Source: Anaerolineae bacterium (GTDB taxonomy: Bacteria > Chloroflexota > Anaerolineae > Caldilineales > Caldilineaceae). From it: a DNA stretch of 64,000 nt. Where the stretch lies: positions 28,889 to 92,888 of the forward strand of contig JAUIHI010000027.1 in assembly GCA_030432295.1 (NCBI GenBank), read 5' to 3'. The position numbers and the translations under genes were made by a program. This document shows positions 28,241 to 35,953 of the stretch, piece by piece. The notes below the pieces were generated by a model that saw nothing but the letters and a program-made list of their open reading frames with translations, did no database searches and was not told the origin of the DNA. Each line of letters starts with the position of its first letter. Position 1 is the first letter of the stretch.

Positions 28241-29437
28241 ATGAACGAGACAATTCTCATCCTGGCCGACGACCTGACCGGCGCAGCGGATACGGCTTCC
28301 CGCTGTCGGGCCGCGGGTCTGTCGGCCACAATTTTCCTCACACCGCCCCAGCCGCCCCTACCCGCGGGCGTCGTCGCCTTCACCTCCGATTCCCGCCACC
28401 TGCCGCCAGCCGAAGCAGCTCAGCGGGTACGAGAAGTCGCTGAGCCGCTCGTCGAACAGTCTGTCCTCTGGTACAAGAAAATCGACTCCACCCTGCGCGG
28501 CAATATCGGCAGTGAGTTGGATGCGCTGCTGGACCTGTTGGAGGCACCCGCCGCGCTGGTCTGCCCCGCTTTCCCGGCCCAGGCGCGGGGACTGGTCAAC
28601 GGCCATCTGGTGGCGCCGGGTGGCCCGCCAGTGGGCGTGCATCTGCCGTCCCTGCTGCGGGAGCAGAGCCGCCATCCGGTGCTATCGTTTTCGTTGGAGG
28701 ATGTACGATCCGGGGAACTGGCAGAGCGATTTCAACGCAAAGGCGCAAAGGTGCAAAGCGGTGTCCTGAGCCAGTCAAAGGGGGGAAAAGGGGGGAAGGA
28801 ACGGTCGATTTTTGTGGTGGATGGAATGACGGACGAGGATTTGGGGCTGATTGTGGACGGGGCCGCGACACTTCCGGGTCTGCTGCTCTGTGGCAGCGCG
28901 GGGCTGATTGGGGAGGTGGCGAAACGACAGGGAAAGGGCAAAGACCTGCCAGGTTTCGGAAAACCTGGCAGGTCTGACGGCAACGCGCTCGTTGTTGTGG
29001 GCAGCGGCAGTCCGATGGCCCACCAGCAGATCGACGGGCTGTTGTCCGCATTTCCCGACGCGGCGCGGGTAGTCATTGAAGCGGATAATCGCTCGTCTGT
29101 GGCATCCACTCACCCGCTCGTCCTCATTCACCAGCCCCGGCCCGCGCCCGGCGCAGTGCTGGACGGCCCCGAAGCCCGGCGAAGGGCCAATCTTCTGGCC
29201 GACGCGGCTCTGGCACAGATTGGGCAAAAGCCGCCGGACCTGCTGTTCCTTGTGGGGGGAGACACCGCCGTGGCCGTCCTCTCCCGTCTGGGCGTGGAGC
29301 GGCTGACTGTCGAACGCGAACTGTTGCCGGGGATGCCACTTTGCACGGCGACGGTCAATGGACACACGCTGCGAGTGGTAATGAAGCCAGGGAGTTTTGG
29401 GGACGAGAATGCGCTGGTAGAAGCGCTGGAGCGTTGA
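28241..29437 (+). CDS. Four-carbon acid sugar kinase (DUF1537 family)
   Basis: ATP-dependent kinase for D-threonate, L-threonate or erythronate, 398 residues. ILADDLTGAADTASR opens the N-terminal domain, KKIDSTLRGN is the sugar-acid site, and the C-terminal nucleotide domain carries VVGSGSP, LVGGDTA and KPGSFG. With the PdxA2-like protein it would convert threonate to phosphothreonate and on to dihydroxyacetone phosphate. Two intergenic repeat types lie inside the frame: an ACGCAAAGGCGCAAAG copy (about 28,732-28,765) and the ACCTGCCAGG palindrome (28,942-28,975). Both fall in linker regions and keep the frame. Confidence 0.88.
   Translation: MNETILILADDLTGAADTASRCRAAGLSATIFLTPPQPPLPAGVVAFTSDSRHLPPAEAAQRVREVAEPLVEQSVLWYKKIDSTLRGNIGSELDALLDLLEAPAALVCPAFPAQARGLVNGHLVAPGGPPVGVHLPSLLREQSRHPVLSFSLEDVRSGELAERFQRKGAKVQSGVLSQSKGGKGGKERSIFVVDGMTDEDLGLIVDGAATLPGLLLCGSAGLIGEVAKRQGKGKDLPGFGKPGRSDGNALVVVGSGSPMAHQQIDGLLSAFPDAARVVIEADNRSSVASTHPLVLIHQPRPAPGAVLDGPEARRRANLLADAALAQIGQKPPDLLFLVGGDTAVAVLSRLGVERLTVERELLPGMPLCTATVNGHTLRVVMKPGSFGDENALVEALER
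28942..28975. repeat. ACCTGCCAGGTTT palindrome inside a coding region
   Basis: A 15-bp perfect stem and CGGA loop, identical in its core to the intergenic copy at 26,196. It is translated as part of KDLPGFGKPGRSD within the DUF1537 kinase. Confidence 0.88.
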
Positions 29438-29460
29438 AACGTTTGAACGCTCCAGCGCTT
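29421..29460. terminator. Bidirectional hairpin between DUF1537 kinase and DegT genes
   Basis: Perfect 15-bp stem (29,421-29,435 with 29,446-29,460). One arm encodes the last residues of the kinase; the other begins beside the DegT stop codon. It suits termination of both convergent genes. Confidence 0.6.
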
Positions 29461-29462
29461 TA

Positions 29463-30650
29463 TCACTTTAACGCTTCCACATTCTCCCGCACTTTCAGAA
29501 TCGCGTTCGCCACGTCGTCCATCTCCTCTGGCTCGGCCAGAAGCAGATTTTGCCCCAGCGCGACGGTCTGCTCGCAGAGCCGTTCGGCGTTGGGGCTGGG
29601 CGTGACCCGGCTGTAGGGTTCCACCAGCGGCGGCTGCTGGTAGAGGGGATAGGGATAGACGGCTGTGGCGGGGATGCCTTCGGCGCGCAGGGCGGCGATG
29701 AGCTTCTCTCTGGACAGACCGGCGAAACGTTCGGCGTCGTAGCGCATCAGAAAAATGTGGTGGGCGTGGGCGTCGGCCCGTGGGTCCCAGTGCTGGGGTG
29801 TCAGGCCGTCGATCTCTTCCAGGAAGCTGCGGAGTCGGCGGGCGTTTGCCATCCGCCGCTGTAGCTGTTCGTCCAGACGGGCCAAGCCAGCGGATAGGAT
29901 AGCCGCCTGCCAGCCGCTCAGCCGCAGATTCGTGCCCAGATTCGGATGTTCGTACCACATCCCGTCGCTGCTGCGTCCGCAGTTGGCAATGCTCCACAGC
30001 TTTTCAGCCAGGACCGGGTCGTTGGTGAGCAGCGCGCCGCCTTCGCCCGCGGTCAGGTTTTTGCTGGCCTGAAAGCTGAAGGAGCCAACTGTGCCCAGCG
30101 CGCCCACGGGTTTGCCATTCCAACTGCTGCCGTGGGCGTGGGCAGCGTCTTCAATCACCGCCAATCCGTGACGGGCCGCCAGGGGCAGGAGCGCGTCCAG
30201 ATCGGCAGGCAGGCCGCCGAAGTGGACGGGGATGACAGCTTTCGTGCGCTCACTGATGGCCGCTTCCACCGCGGGGATGGAGAGATTCCACGTCTCCAAC
30301 TCCACATCGGCAAAGACGGGGGTGGCCCCGACAATACGCACAGCCGAAGCCGTGGCGACAAACGTGTAGGGGGGCACAATTACTTCGTCGCCGGGGCCGA
30401 TGCCAAGGGCACGCAGCGCGGTTTCCAGGGTCGTCGTGCCGTTGACTGTTGTGACGCAGTGGGCCGCTGCGTGGCGGGCAGCAAAAGCGGCTTCGAAGTC
30501 ACGCACGGCTTTGTCGTAGCCGCCCCACTCGCCCCGTTCCAGGACGGCGAGCAGGCCGGATCGTTCGCTTTCATCCCACTGGGGCCAGCGGGGCCAGGCT
30601 TTGTTGCGGACAGGTGTACCGCCCTGAAGGGCGAGGGTGGAGGATGGCAT
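29463..30650 (-). CDS. DegT/DnrJ/EryC1/StrS family aminotransferase
   Basis: PLP-dependent sugar aminotransferase fold, about 395 residues. TTVNGTTTLETALRALGIGPGDEVIVPPYTF and VFADVELETWNLS are family blocks, VIEDAAHAHGSSWNGKPVG carries the cofactor Asp, and the PLP lysine is in SFSFQASKNLTAGEGG. Members make amino sugars, but several act as dehydratases or 3-amino-5-hydroxybenzoate synthases. The next gene upstream on this strand is an ArsR regulator ending 38 bp before the start, so the two likely form one operon. Confidence 0.88.
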   Translation of the reverse strand: MPSSTLALQGGTPVRNKAWPRWPQWDESERSGLLAVLERGEWGGYDKAVRDFEAAFAARHAAAHCVTTVNGTTTLETALRALGIGPGDEVIVPPYTFVATASAVRIVGATPVFADVELETWNLSIPAVEAAISERTKAVIPVHFGGLPADLDALLPLAARHGLAVIEDAAHAHGSSWNGKPVGALGTVGSFSFQASKNLTAGEGGALLTNDPVLAEKLWSIANCGRSSDGMWYEHPNLGTNLRLSGWQAAILSAGLARLDEQLQRRMANARRLRSFLEEIDGLTPQHWDPRADAHAHHIFLMRYDAERFAGLSREKLIAALRAEGIPATAVYPYPLYQQPPLVEPYSRVTPSPNAERLCEQTVALGQNLLLAEPEEMDDVANAILKVRENVEALK

Positions 30651-30688
30651 AGGATTTCTCACTTTGGGTTGATTGGGGTGGGTAGCGA

Positions 30689-31300
30689 CTACTTCTCCCG
30701 CCAATAGCGGTCTCCACTGCTGGTGCGGCCCATATAGCCGTAATCCACCATCTCCCGGCGCAGGATGGCCGGATCGTCGAAGGTGTGCCAGCGGTTGAGG
30801 AGATCGTTGACTTCGGTTTCGCTGTAGAGGTGGTTGGGCTGAAATTTCTCCACCAGATAGTCGAGCAGATTTTTCTGATCGGAGGGTGTGCGCGGCCAGT
30901 GGATGAGCAGCCCTTCCCGGTCCAGAAAACGGTGCAGATTTTGGGGCAGCTTGCGCCGCGCATCCGACAAAACCGCCTGGGCATTTTCCGCGGAGAGCAA
31001 CTGGCTGAGAAGGGCGAATACCTCCTCCACCCGCTCTCGGCGCAAGCGATAGCTTTTGTTTGCGCCGTCGCCCCGCTCTTCTGCGATGAAACCGGCGGCC
31101 ACCAACTGGCTCAGGTGGCGGGAAACGGTGGACTGGGTGACATCCAATTCTTCGATGATTGCCTGGGCGCGTAATGTTTCGCTGGCGGCCAGCAGTTCGA
31201 GAATCTGGAGTCGGGTGTCATCGGTCAGCGCCCGCAGGGGAAAGAGAACCTGGCCCCGGGGAATCGGCTGAGACCGGGCAATTGCGCTCTGATCTTGCAC
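30689..31300 (-). CDS. ArsR-family winged-helix regulator with C-terminal DUF2087
   Basis: About 203 residues. The N-terminal winged helix reads LRALTDDTRLQILELLAASE ... DVTQSTVSRHLSQLVAAGFI, the ArsR/SmtB recognition region, without an obvious CxC metal site. The C-terminal part (RFLDREGLLIHWPRTPSDQK ... YSETEVNDLLNRWHTFDDPAILRREMVDYGYMGR) is the DUF2087 domain found fused to ArsR-type regulators. The GTG start has AGGAGGT six bases upstream. A palindrome over its promoter suggests autoregulation. Confidence 0.88.
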   Translation of the reverse strand: MQDQSAIARSQPIPRGQVLFPLRALTDDTRLQILELLAASETLRAQAIIEELDVTQSTVSRHLSQLVAAGFIAEERGDGANKSYRLRRERVEEVFALLSQLLSAENAQAVLSDARRKLPQNLHRFLDREGLLIHWPRTPSDQKNLLDYLVEKFQPNHLYSETEVNDLLNRWHTFDDPAILRREMVDYGYMGRTSSGDRYWREK

Positions 31301-31321
31301 GGAAATACCTCCTGAAGTTCA

Positions 31322-31381
31322 AATATGCAATGATGTGCATAATTGCATATTCTATCAGGCCAGCCGAGAAGTCTCCAAAAT
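31322..31381 (-). promoter_or_regulatory. ArsR promoter and operator palindrome
   Basis: On the minus strand TTGGAG, an 18-bp spacer and TAGAAT precede the inverted repeat AATATGCAAT (31,322-31,331) / ATTGCATATT (31,342-31,351). Placement just after the -10 box fits repression by the adjacent ArsR protein. Confidence 0.55.
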
Positions 31382-31403
31382 CCCGCGGTTGAGATCGCAC
31401 AGA

Positions 31404-31751
31404 CTACAGAATTTCAAAAAAGCGCAATAGGGCATACAGAATAACTGCGCCAGTCACAATCTGCCAGGCGTTGCCGATCAGCCAGGCCAGGGGGCCAACC
31501 CGATAGCCCAGGGATTCCAGCTTCTGTTTGAGTTGGCCTGCGCTCGGCTCGGTCAGGCTGCTGCCGTCGGGAAAGACGAGGGTGGGCACGCTTTCGTTGC
31601 CCTCATTGAGAGCGCGCACCTTCGCCGCTGCTGTCGGGTCGCGGGTGATATCGATGTAGTCGTAGGGAACTTTGGCCTGGGCCAGGAGTCCACGCACGGG
31701 TGGGAGTCCTGGGCAGATGGGTGTGCCGTAGAGGGTGATGGGGGTGGGCAA
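31404..31751 (-). CDS. Glutaredoxin-like protein with C-terminal membrane helix
   Basis: About 115 residues. The first 80 have the glutaredoxin fold: ITLYGTPICPGLPPVRGLL, then ESVPTLVFPDGSSLTEPS with the cis-Pro. The usual CPYC becomes CPGL, so only the N-terminal Cys remains, implying monothiol or no redox chemistry. Residues about 88-112 (LAWLIGNAWQIVTGAVILYALL) form a membrane anchor. The start is TTG with GAGG upstream. The function is unknown. Confidence 0.75.
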   Translation of the reverse strand: MPTPITLYGTPICPGLPPVRGLLAQAKVPYDYIDITRDPTAAAKVRALNEGNESVPTLVFPDGSSLTEPSAGQLKQKLESLGYRVGPLAWLIGNAWQIVTGAVILYALLRFFEIL

Positions 31752-31786
31752 ATGAGCCTCATTTCCACAAGCTGAAGTGCGTTTTC

Positions 31787-31847
31787 GCTGCGTGCTACGT
31801 GCTGCGTGAGATCACCATCCGATCTCACGCAGCACGTAGCACGCAGC
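31787..31847. repeat. GCTGCGTGCTACGTGCTGCG palindrome
   Basis: Perfect 27-base arms (31,787-31,813 with 31,821-31,847) and a seven-base loop, between the glutaredoxin-like and LarA-like genes. The arm sequence also flanks the four-helix-bundle gene at 33,229 and 33,715. Confidence 0.9.
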
Positions 31848-31877
31848 TTTAGAAAGCGGACTGTCGTTCCCGCAAAC

Positions 31878-33206
31878 TTACGCGTACACCTTCTCCTCTT
31901 CCATCACCCACGGGCTGGTCATCTGGCCGTCCTCAAAACTGAGGGGAAGCTCGGCCACAATCGACAGCCGGGGATGGGCTTCCACAATCTCCCGCATACT
32001 GGGGCTGACGTAGAAATCTTCCAGGCTGAGGGTGTCGCGGATGAAGACAAAGCGGGCCTCTGCGGGCGGTTCCGCGCAGATGCGCACGGATGTGTGGAGC
32101 GCTGTCTCGTCGGTGGGCATGACGAGGGGGATGTGGGAGCGCTGGGCGCTGAAGATACCGCTGGTGATGGCGTTGGTGTAGGTCGCCACCCAATCGATCT
32201 TTTCGTAGACCCGGGCCGTCGTCACATTGGCCAGACCCAGACCGCTGATATTGCCGTGGGTCTCTTCGGTCAGGTCGAGGACGGTGATAATCGCCACATC
32301 CACATTGCCGAAGCCTTCGGGCTGGCGGGGAATCCACAGGCGGCTGATGACATTTGTGTCCATCCCTGTGCCGGAGATATTCTTGCCCAACTCGCGCACA
32401 ACCAGAATGTCCACTTCGTCGAAGGGGATGCGGGCCAGATAATTCTTGGCGGTCTCCAGATAGTCGGCCTCTTTTTGGGTTCCCACTTCCGACGCATTCA
32501 GGCCGACGATTAGGCCCGTGTCTTCGTAGGCGTTCTCAATCGGGCAGATGGCCCCCCGGAAGTTTGTGTTTGTCTCGTAGACTCGGGCTGCTGGTTCCAG
32601 ATAGCGCTGGAAGTTGCGCCCGCCGCCCGCGTGCATCATCGCCGCACCGGCCTGTTTGCCCAGACCGATGACACACATTTTGGAGGGGCCACTCTCCAGA
32701 TGGCTGCGGAAATCTGTGTGGGGTTTGATGCGGCTGACCAGAATCGCGTGGTCCGCGTCCACCGAATCCTTGCCCTGGCAGAGGGCCGGGCCGTCGGGGA
32801 TGCGCCCGATCTCGACCACTTCCATTGTGGCGCGCACTTCCACGCCCATCGCTTCGGTGGTGATGCCGTAGCCCGCCAGAATCTCCAATTGGCCTTCGAC
32901 AGTCGCGCCGCCGTGGCTGCCCATCGCGGGCATAATGTGGGGTTTCATCCCAGCGGCTTTCAGGTGATCGACTGTGGCCCGCACGATTTTCGAGAGGTTG
33001 GCGATGCCCCGGCTGCCCGCGCCCACAGCGACTGTATCGCCGGGCTTCATTTTCGCCATTATCCCGCTCTCGCGTAGCTGTTTGCCCACTTCGGCGTGGA
33101 TGTCGTGGACGCGAGGGGTGTCGAAAGTCTGATGCACGGCCAGTACTGTTTCCGGCAGGGCTGCGGGAAAGTTGAGTTTCTTGATTTCGTCGAGTACGTT
33201 TTGCAT
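31878..33206 (-). CDS. LarA-like protein (DUF2088, nickel-pincer racemase superfamily)
   Basis: A 442-residue member of the lactate-racemase superfamily. GDTVAVGAGSRGIANLSKIV and MPHIMPAMGSHGGATVEGQ-like segments are the N-terminal DUF2088 hallmarks; VDADHAILVSRIKPHTDFRS carries the conserved RxKPH. True LarA uses a nickel-pincer nucleotide bound to a Lys; no larB/C/E genes are visible here, so racemase activity is unproven. AGGAG precedes the ATG. In this catabolic setting, epimerisation of a hydroxy acid is plausible. Confidence 0.8.
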   Translation of the reverse strand: MQNVLDEIKKLNFPAALPETVLAVHQTFDTPRVHDIHAEVGKQLRESGIMAKMKPGDTVAVGAGSRGIANLSKIVRATVDHLKAAGMKPHIMPAMGSHGGATVEGQLEILAGYGITTEAMGVEVRATMEVVEIGRIPDGPALCQGKDSVDADHAILVSRIKPHTDFRSHLESGPSKMCVIGLGKQAGAAMMHAGGGRNFQRYLEPAARVYETNTNFRGAICPIENAYEDTGLIVGLNASEVGTQKEADYLETAKNYLARIPFDEVDILVVRELGKNISGTGMDTNVISRLWIPRQPEGFGNVDVAIITVLDLTEETHGNISGLGLANVTTARVYEKIDWVATYTNAITSGIFSAQRSHIPLVMPTDETALHTSVRICAEPPAEARFVFIRDTLSLEDFYVSPSMREIVEAHPRLSIVAELPLSFEDGQMTSPWVMEEEKVYA

Positions 33207-33215
33207 GGGTTTCTC

Positions 33216-33704
33216 CTAGTTGATAGGTGCTGCGTGCTGCGTGACAGTCGAGTCATCGACAGTGTACGTGGGATTCGTGTTGTATGGAACGGTATCTTCT
33301 TTCAGGTTTTGTTGGCGTTGATCAGAAAGCATTGTGAGTAGGAGGCGGATAATACTGGTCAGTTGTCCGCATCGGTGATCTGTGACAGCTTGGCCCAAAA
33401 TGTGACGACCGGCATAATACCAGTTGCGTGCTTCCCTGGCCGAGCCAAGCGCATATTCGTAGTACCGGGCGCGATCTCTACCAGAGCTTTTGCTGTAGCC
33501 TTCCGCCAGATTCGCGCCTATCGAACCAACGGAGCGATATAGTTGATCTGCCAGACTTTTCATACGTGGATCGTTGCTGAGCTTGCTTACATCAGCCCAG
33601 CAAATATCTACGCAGAAAAGAGCCAACCGATACGCTTGCAGCCGCCAGAGAGGGTCATCTGTCAAATATCCCGGTACAGACTTTTCCCACTCCTCATACG
33701 TCAT
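33216..33704 (-). CDS. Four-helix-bundle protein (23S rRNA intervening-sequence / S23 family)
   Basis: About 162 residues. LWRLQAYRLALFCVDICW, then the signature LADQLYRSVGSIGANLAEGYSKSSGRDRARYYEYALGSAREARNWYY, identifies the S23/IVP four-helix-bundle family, related to the Avd protein of diversity-generating retroelements. Its cellular role is unknown. The gene is bounded by copies of the GCTGCGTGCTGCGTGA repeat: a plus-orientation arm at 33,229-33,244 encodes its last residues, and an inverted arm lies at 33,715-33,738. The ATG at 33,704 has GAGG upstream. Confidence 0.85.
   Translation of the reverse strand: MTYEEWEKSVPGYLTDDPLWRLQAYRLALFCVDICWADVSKLSNDPRMKSLADQLYRSVGSIGANLAEGYSKSSGRDRARYYEYALGSAREARNWYYAGRHILGQAVTDHRCGQLTSIIRLLLTMLSDQRQQNLKEDTVPYNTNPTYTVDDSTVTQHAAPIN
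33229..33244 (+). repeat. Left arm of repeat pair framing the four-helix-bundle gene
   Basis: GCTGCGTGCTGCGTGA, a seven-base-shorter version of the arm seen at 31,787. It encodes part of the C-terminus of the four-helix-bundle protein. Confidence 0.75.
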
Positions 33705-33714
33705 CCGTTTCACC

Positions 33715-33738
33715 TCACGCAGCACGAAGCACGCAGCA
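33715..33738 (-). repeat. Right inverted arm framing the four-helix-bundle gene
   Basis: The reverse complement is GCTGCGTGCTTCGTGCTGCG followed by TGAG, matching the 31,787 arm with one substitution. It lies just ahead of the gene's start and overlaps the end of the dehydrogenase gene beyond. Confidence 0.75.
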
Positions 33739-33741
33739 TTC

Positions 33742-34752
33742 TTACGGCTCCAGCACAACCTTCACCAGATCGCTCTCGCCCTTGGCCAGTTGACGGAAAA
33801 TCTCTGATCCCTCGTCCAGACTGGCGATGCGTTCGATCAGTGGCTCCACATTCAGCCGCCCATCTGCCATTGCTGCGATGGCCGCGGCGAAGTCCTTCTC
33901 GTCAAAGCCGTAGGTGCCGCGCACAGTCAATTCGCGGGTGACAATCGCCTGCATATCAATCGTAATTGTCTTGGCACTGTTGCCGATCCACGTAATCTGT
34001 CCGCCGTTGCGGGTGGCGTCCACGGCCTGCTGCGCAGTAGGTGTGATGCCCACAGCCTCGAAAGCCACGTCCACGCCGCCGCCAGTCATTTCCCGGATCA
34101 CAGCCACCGCGTCCTGTTCGCCCACATTGATGACCACATCCGCGCCCAATTCCTCGGCCAGTTCCAGCCGGTGGGCCGAGCGATCCGTGACGAATATTTT
34201 GCCTGCGCCCTTTGCCCGTGCCCAGAGCATCGCCATCAGCCCGATGGGACCGGCCCCGATCACGGCCACACTCTGCATCGGATCGATGGGGGTAATCGTT
34301 GCAGCGTGCATTGTCACTGCCACGGGTTCGCAGAGCGCGGCCCGCTGCCAACTGAGCTTTTCTGGCTTGCGGAAGAGCTGGGAGCAGCGCACTACCACCC
34401 GTTGAGCATAGGCCCCGTGCTCGTCCATTCCGGTCATGCGCCGATTGGGGGAGCGGTTGATGGGGTAGGGGTCCGGGCCGGTCGCCACGGAATAGAAGGG
34501 GATGACCACCACTTCGTCCCCGGTTTTCCACCCTTCCACCCCATCGCCCAGCCCAGCGACGACACCGGCAAATTCGTGGCCCATCACAACTCCCGGCGTG
34601 CGACGGCCTGTGCTGCCCGTATAGCCGTGTACATCCGAGCCACAGATGCCCACCGCTTTCACGTCTATCAATACTTTGCCTGGCCCCGGTGTGGGATCGG
34701 CCATCTCTTCGATGGGCATTTCCCACGGGCCACGATACATAAGCGCTTTCAT
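33742..34752 (-). CDS. Zinc-dependent medium-chain alcohol/polyol dehydrogenase
   Basis: A 336-residue MDR-family dehydrogenase. Catalytic zinc ligands are in GICGSDVHGY and GHEFAG; the NAD site is VAVIGAGPIGLMAMLWARAKGA. The region that normally carries the four structural-zinc Cys (after EVVVIPF) reads YSVATGPDPYPINRSPNRRM and has none, so the structural zinc is absent. The sorbitol/threonine dehydrogenase branch is likely. A promoter-bearing 250-bp gap separates it from the divergent TIM-barrel isomerase gene. Confidence 0.88.
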   Translation of the reverse strand: MKALMYRGPWEMPIEEMADPTPGPGKVLIDVKAVGICGSDVHGYTGSTGRRTPGVVMGHEFAGVVAGLGDGVEGWKTGDEVVVIPFYSVATGPDPYPINRSPNRRMTGMDEHGAYAQRVVVRCSQLFRKPEKLSWQRAALCEPVAVTMHAATITPIDPMQSVAVIGAGPIGLMAMLWARAKGAGKIFVTDRSAHRLELAEELGADVVINVGEQDAVAVIREMTGGGVDVAFEAVGITPTAQQAVDATRNGGQITWIGNSAKTITIDMQAIVTRELTVRGTYGFDEKDFAAAIAAMADGRLNVEPLIERIASLDEGSEIFRQLAKGESDLVKVVLEP

Positions 34753-34785
34753 CTGATTTCAATTCCTTTGCAGGGGAGTGGATAT

Positions 34786-34861
34786 AGGATATTGGGTATT
34801 GGATATTTCGGATTCGGTCACCATCTGCTCACTCACAAATATCTACTACCCAATACCTGCG
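34786..34861. repeat. GGGTATTGGATATTTCGGA repeat
   Basis: An imperfect inverted repeat of ATTGGGTATTGGATATTTCGG and CAAATATCTACTACCCAATACC. A closely related, more perfect copy lies inside the molybdopterin oxidoreductase gene at 63,109-63,178. Confidence 0.7.
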
Positions 34862-34918
34862 TTCTCCTCAAATGGTGTCATTTTCCGGGCAATTTGTCAA
34901 TCCAGAGATTCGGCCCCA

Positions 34919-34947
34919 TTGCGCGATTACCGGGGCGCTTCTATAAT
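34919..34947 (+). promoter_or_regulatory. Promoter of the TIM-barrel isomerase gene
   Basis: TTGCGC (34,919-34,924), a 17-bp spacer and a consensus TATAAT (34,942-34,947), giving a leader of about 50 bases. Confidence 0.6.
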
Positions 34948-35003
34948 AACCTATCTGCACGGGCAGACGGAGTGAAAACCAGTGGAATAGGGGAGGCAGA
35001 TTT

Positions 35004-35867
35004 ATGTATCCGAATTTGAACACCGGCGCAATCGGTGTAAAAGCTACTTTTGGTGAAGCCGTCGAGTTGGCCGCCCGTCATGGCTTTAAGGGGATCGACT
35101 TTTCGATTGAAGAAGTCGAGAAAATCGTTGACGACAAAGGCGAGGCCCACGTGCGTAAACTTTTGAGCGATGCGGGTGTGCGCCTGGGAGCCTGGGGACC
35201 GCCGGTCAACTGGCGGACCGACGAGGCAAGCTGGCGGGCAGATCTGCCCCTATTGGTCCGTCGCGCCGCCCTGGCCCGGGAACTCGGCTCGGATCGCGCC
35301 ACCACCTGGATTATGCCCGGCGACAACGACAGAGACTTCGACACCAACTACGCCTTTCATCTGGAACGGCTGCGCCCGGTGGCTGAATTGCTGGGTCGGC
35401 AGGAGTGTCGGTTGGGGCTGGAATGGGTGGGGCCGAAGACTCTGCGGGATGCCCGACGCTATCCCTTCGTCCACACAATGGATGGGATGCGCAAGCTGGC
35501 CGCGGATATTGGCGGCAATGTGGGGCTGCTGGTGGACATCTTCCATCTCTACACCAGCCACGCAGATGTGGCCGCGGTGCGTGACCTGCCGGTGAAAGAA
35601 GTGGTGAATGTCCATGTCAACGACGCCATCGCTGGGCGCACCCCCGACGAACAGCTTGACAACGAGCGCGCCCTGCCCGGCGAGACCGGCGTCTGCGACA
35701 TCGCCGGATTTATGCAGGCTCTGGCCGCCATCGGCTACGACGGCCCAGTAACAGTAGAGCCTTTCAGCCAGCGTGTGCGGGAGATGTCCCCTGACGACGC
35801 GGTGCGGGCGACAGCGAATTCATTGCGTCGGGCCTGGGCCTTTGCCAAGCTGCCTTTCCCCGAATAA
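35004..35867 (+). CDS. Sugar phosphate isomerase/epimerase (xylose isomerase-like TIM barrel)
   Basis: A 287-residue AP-endonuclease-2-type TIM barrel. AARHGFKGIDFSIEEVEK opens the barrel, LGLEWVGPKTLRD carries a metal-binding Glu, VGLLVDIFHLY the Asp/His pair, and VNVHVNDAIAG and VTVEPFS the later metal ligands. Family members isomerise or epimerise keto sugars, inositol derivatives or hydroxypyruvate. GGGGAGG precedes the ATG. Divergence from the zinc dehydrogenase suggests one sugar or polyol pathway. Confidence 0.85.
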   Translation: MYPNLNTGAIGVKATFGEAVELAARHGFKGIDFSIEEVEKIVDDKGEAHVRKLLSDAGVRLGAWGPPVNWRTDEASWRADLPLLVRRAALARELGSDRATTWIMPGDNDRDFDTNYAFHLERLRPVAELLGRQECRLGLEWVGPKTLRDARRYPFVHTMDGMRKLAADIGGNVGLLVDIFHLYTSHADVAAVRDLPVKEVVNVHVNDAIAGRTPDEQLDNERALPGETGVCDIAGFMQALAAIGYDGPVTVEPFSQRVREMSPDDAVRATANSLRRAWAFAKLPFPE

Positions 35868-35889
35868 GCGTTGGAAGGAAAGAACGTTG

Positions 35890-35953
35890 AAGCGAGAGAG
35901 CGGAAAAGCGTTAGAGCGTTTCATCGCTTCAACGCTTTTCCGCTCTCTCGCTT
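35890..35953. repeat. AAGCGAGAGAGCGGAAAAGC hairpin repeat
   Basis: Perfect 23-base arms (35,890-35,912 with 35,931-35,953) between the convergent isomerase and Rieske genes; the right arm touches the Rieske stop codon. It may terminate both. Confidence 0.85.

Noticed and set aside
33216..33704. Diversity-generating retroelement (Avd-like protein)
   Set aside because: No reverse transcriptase, template repeat or variable repeat is found nearby, so only the S23 family assignment is kept.
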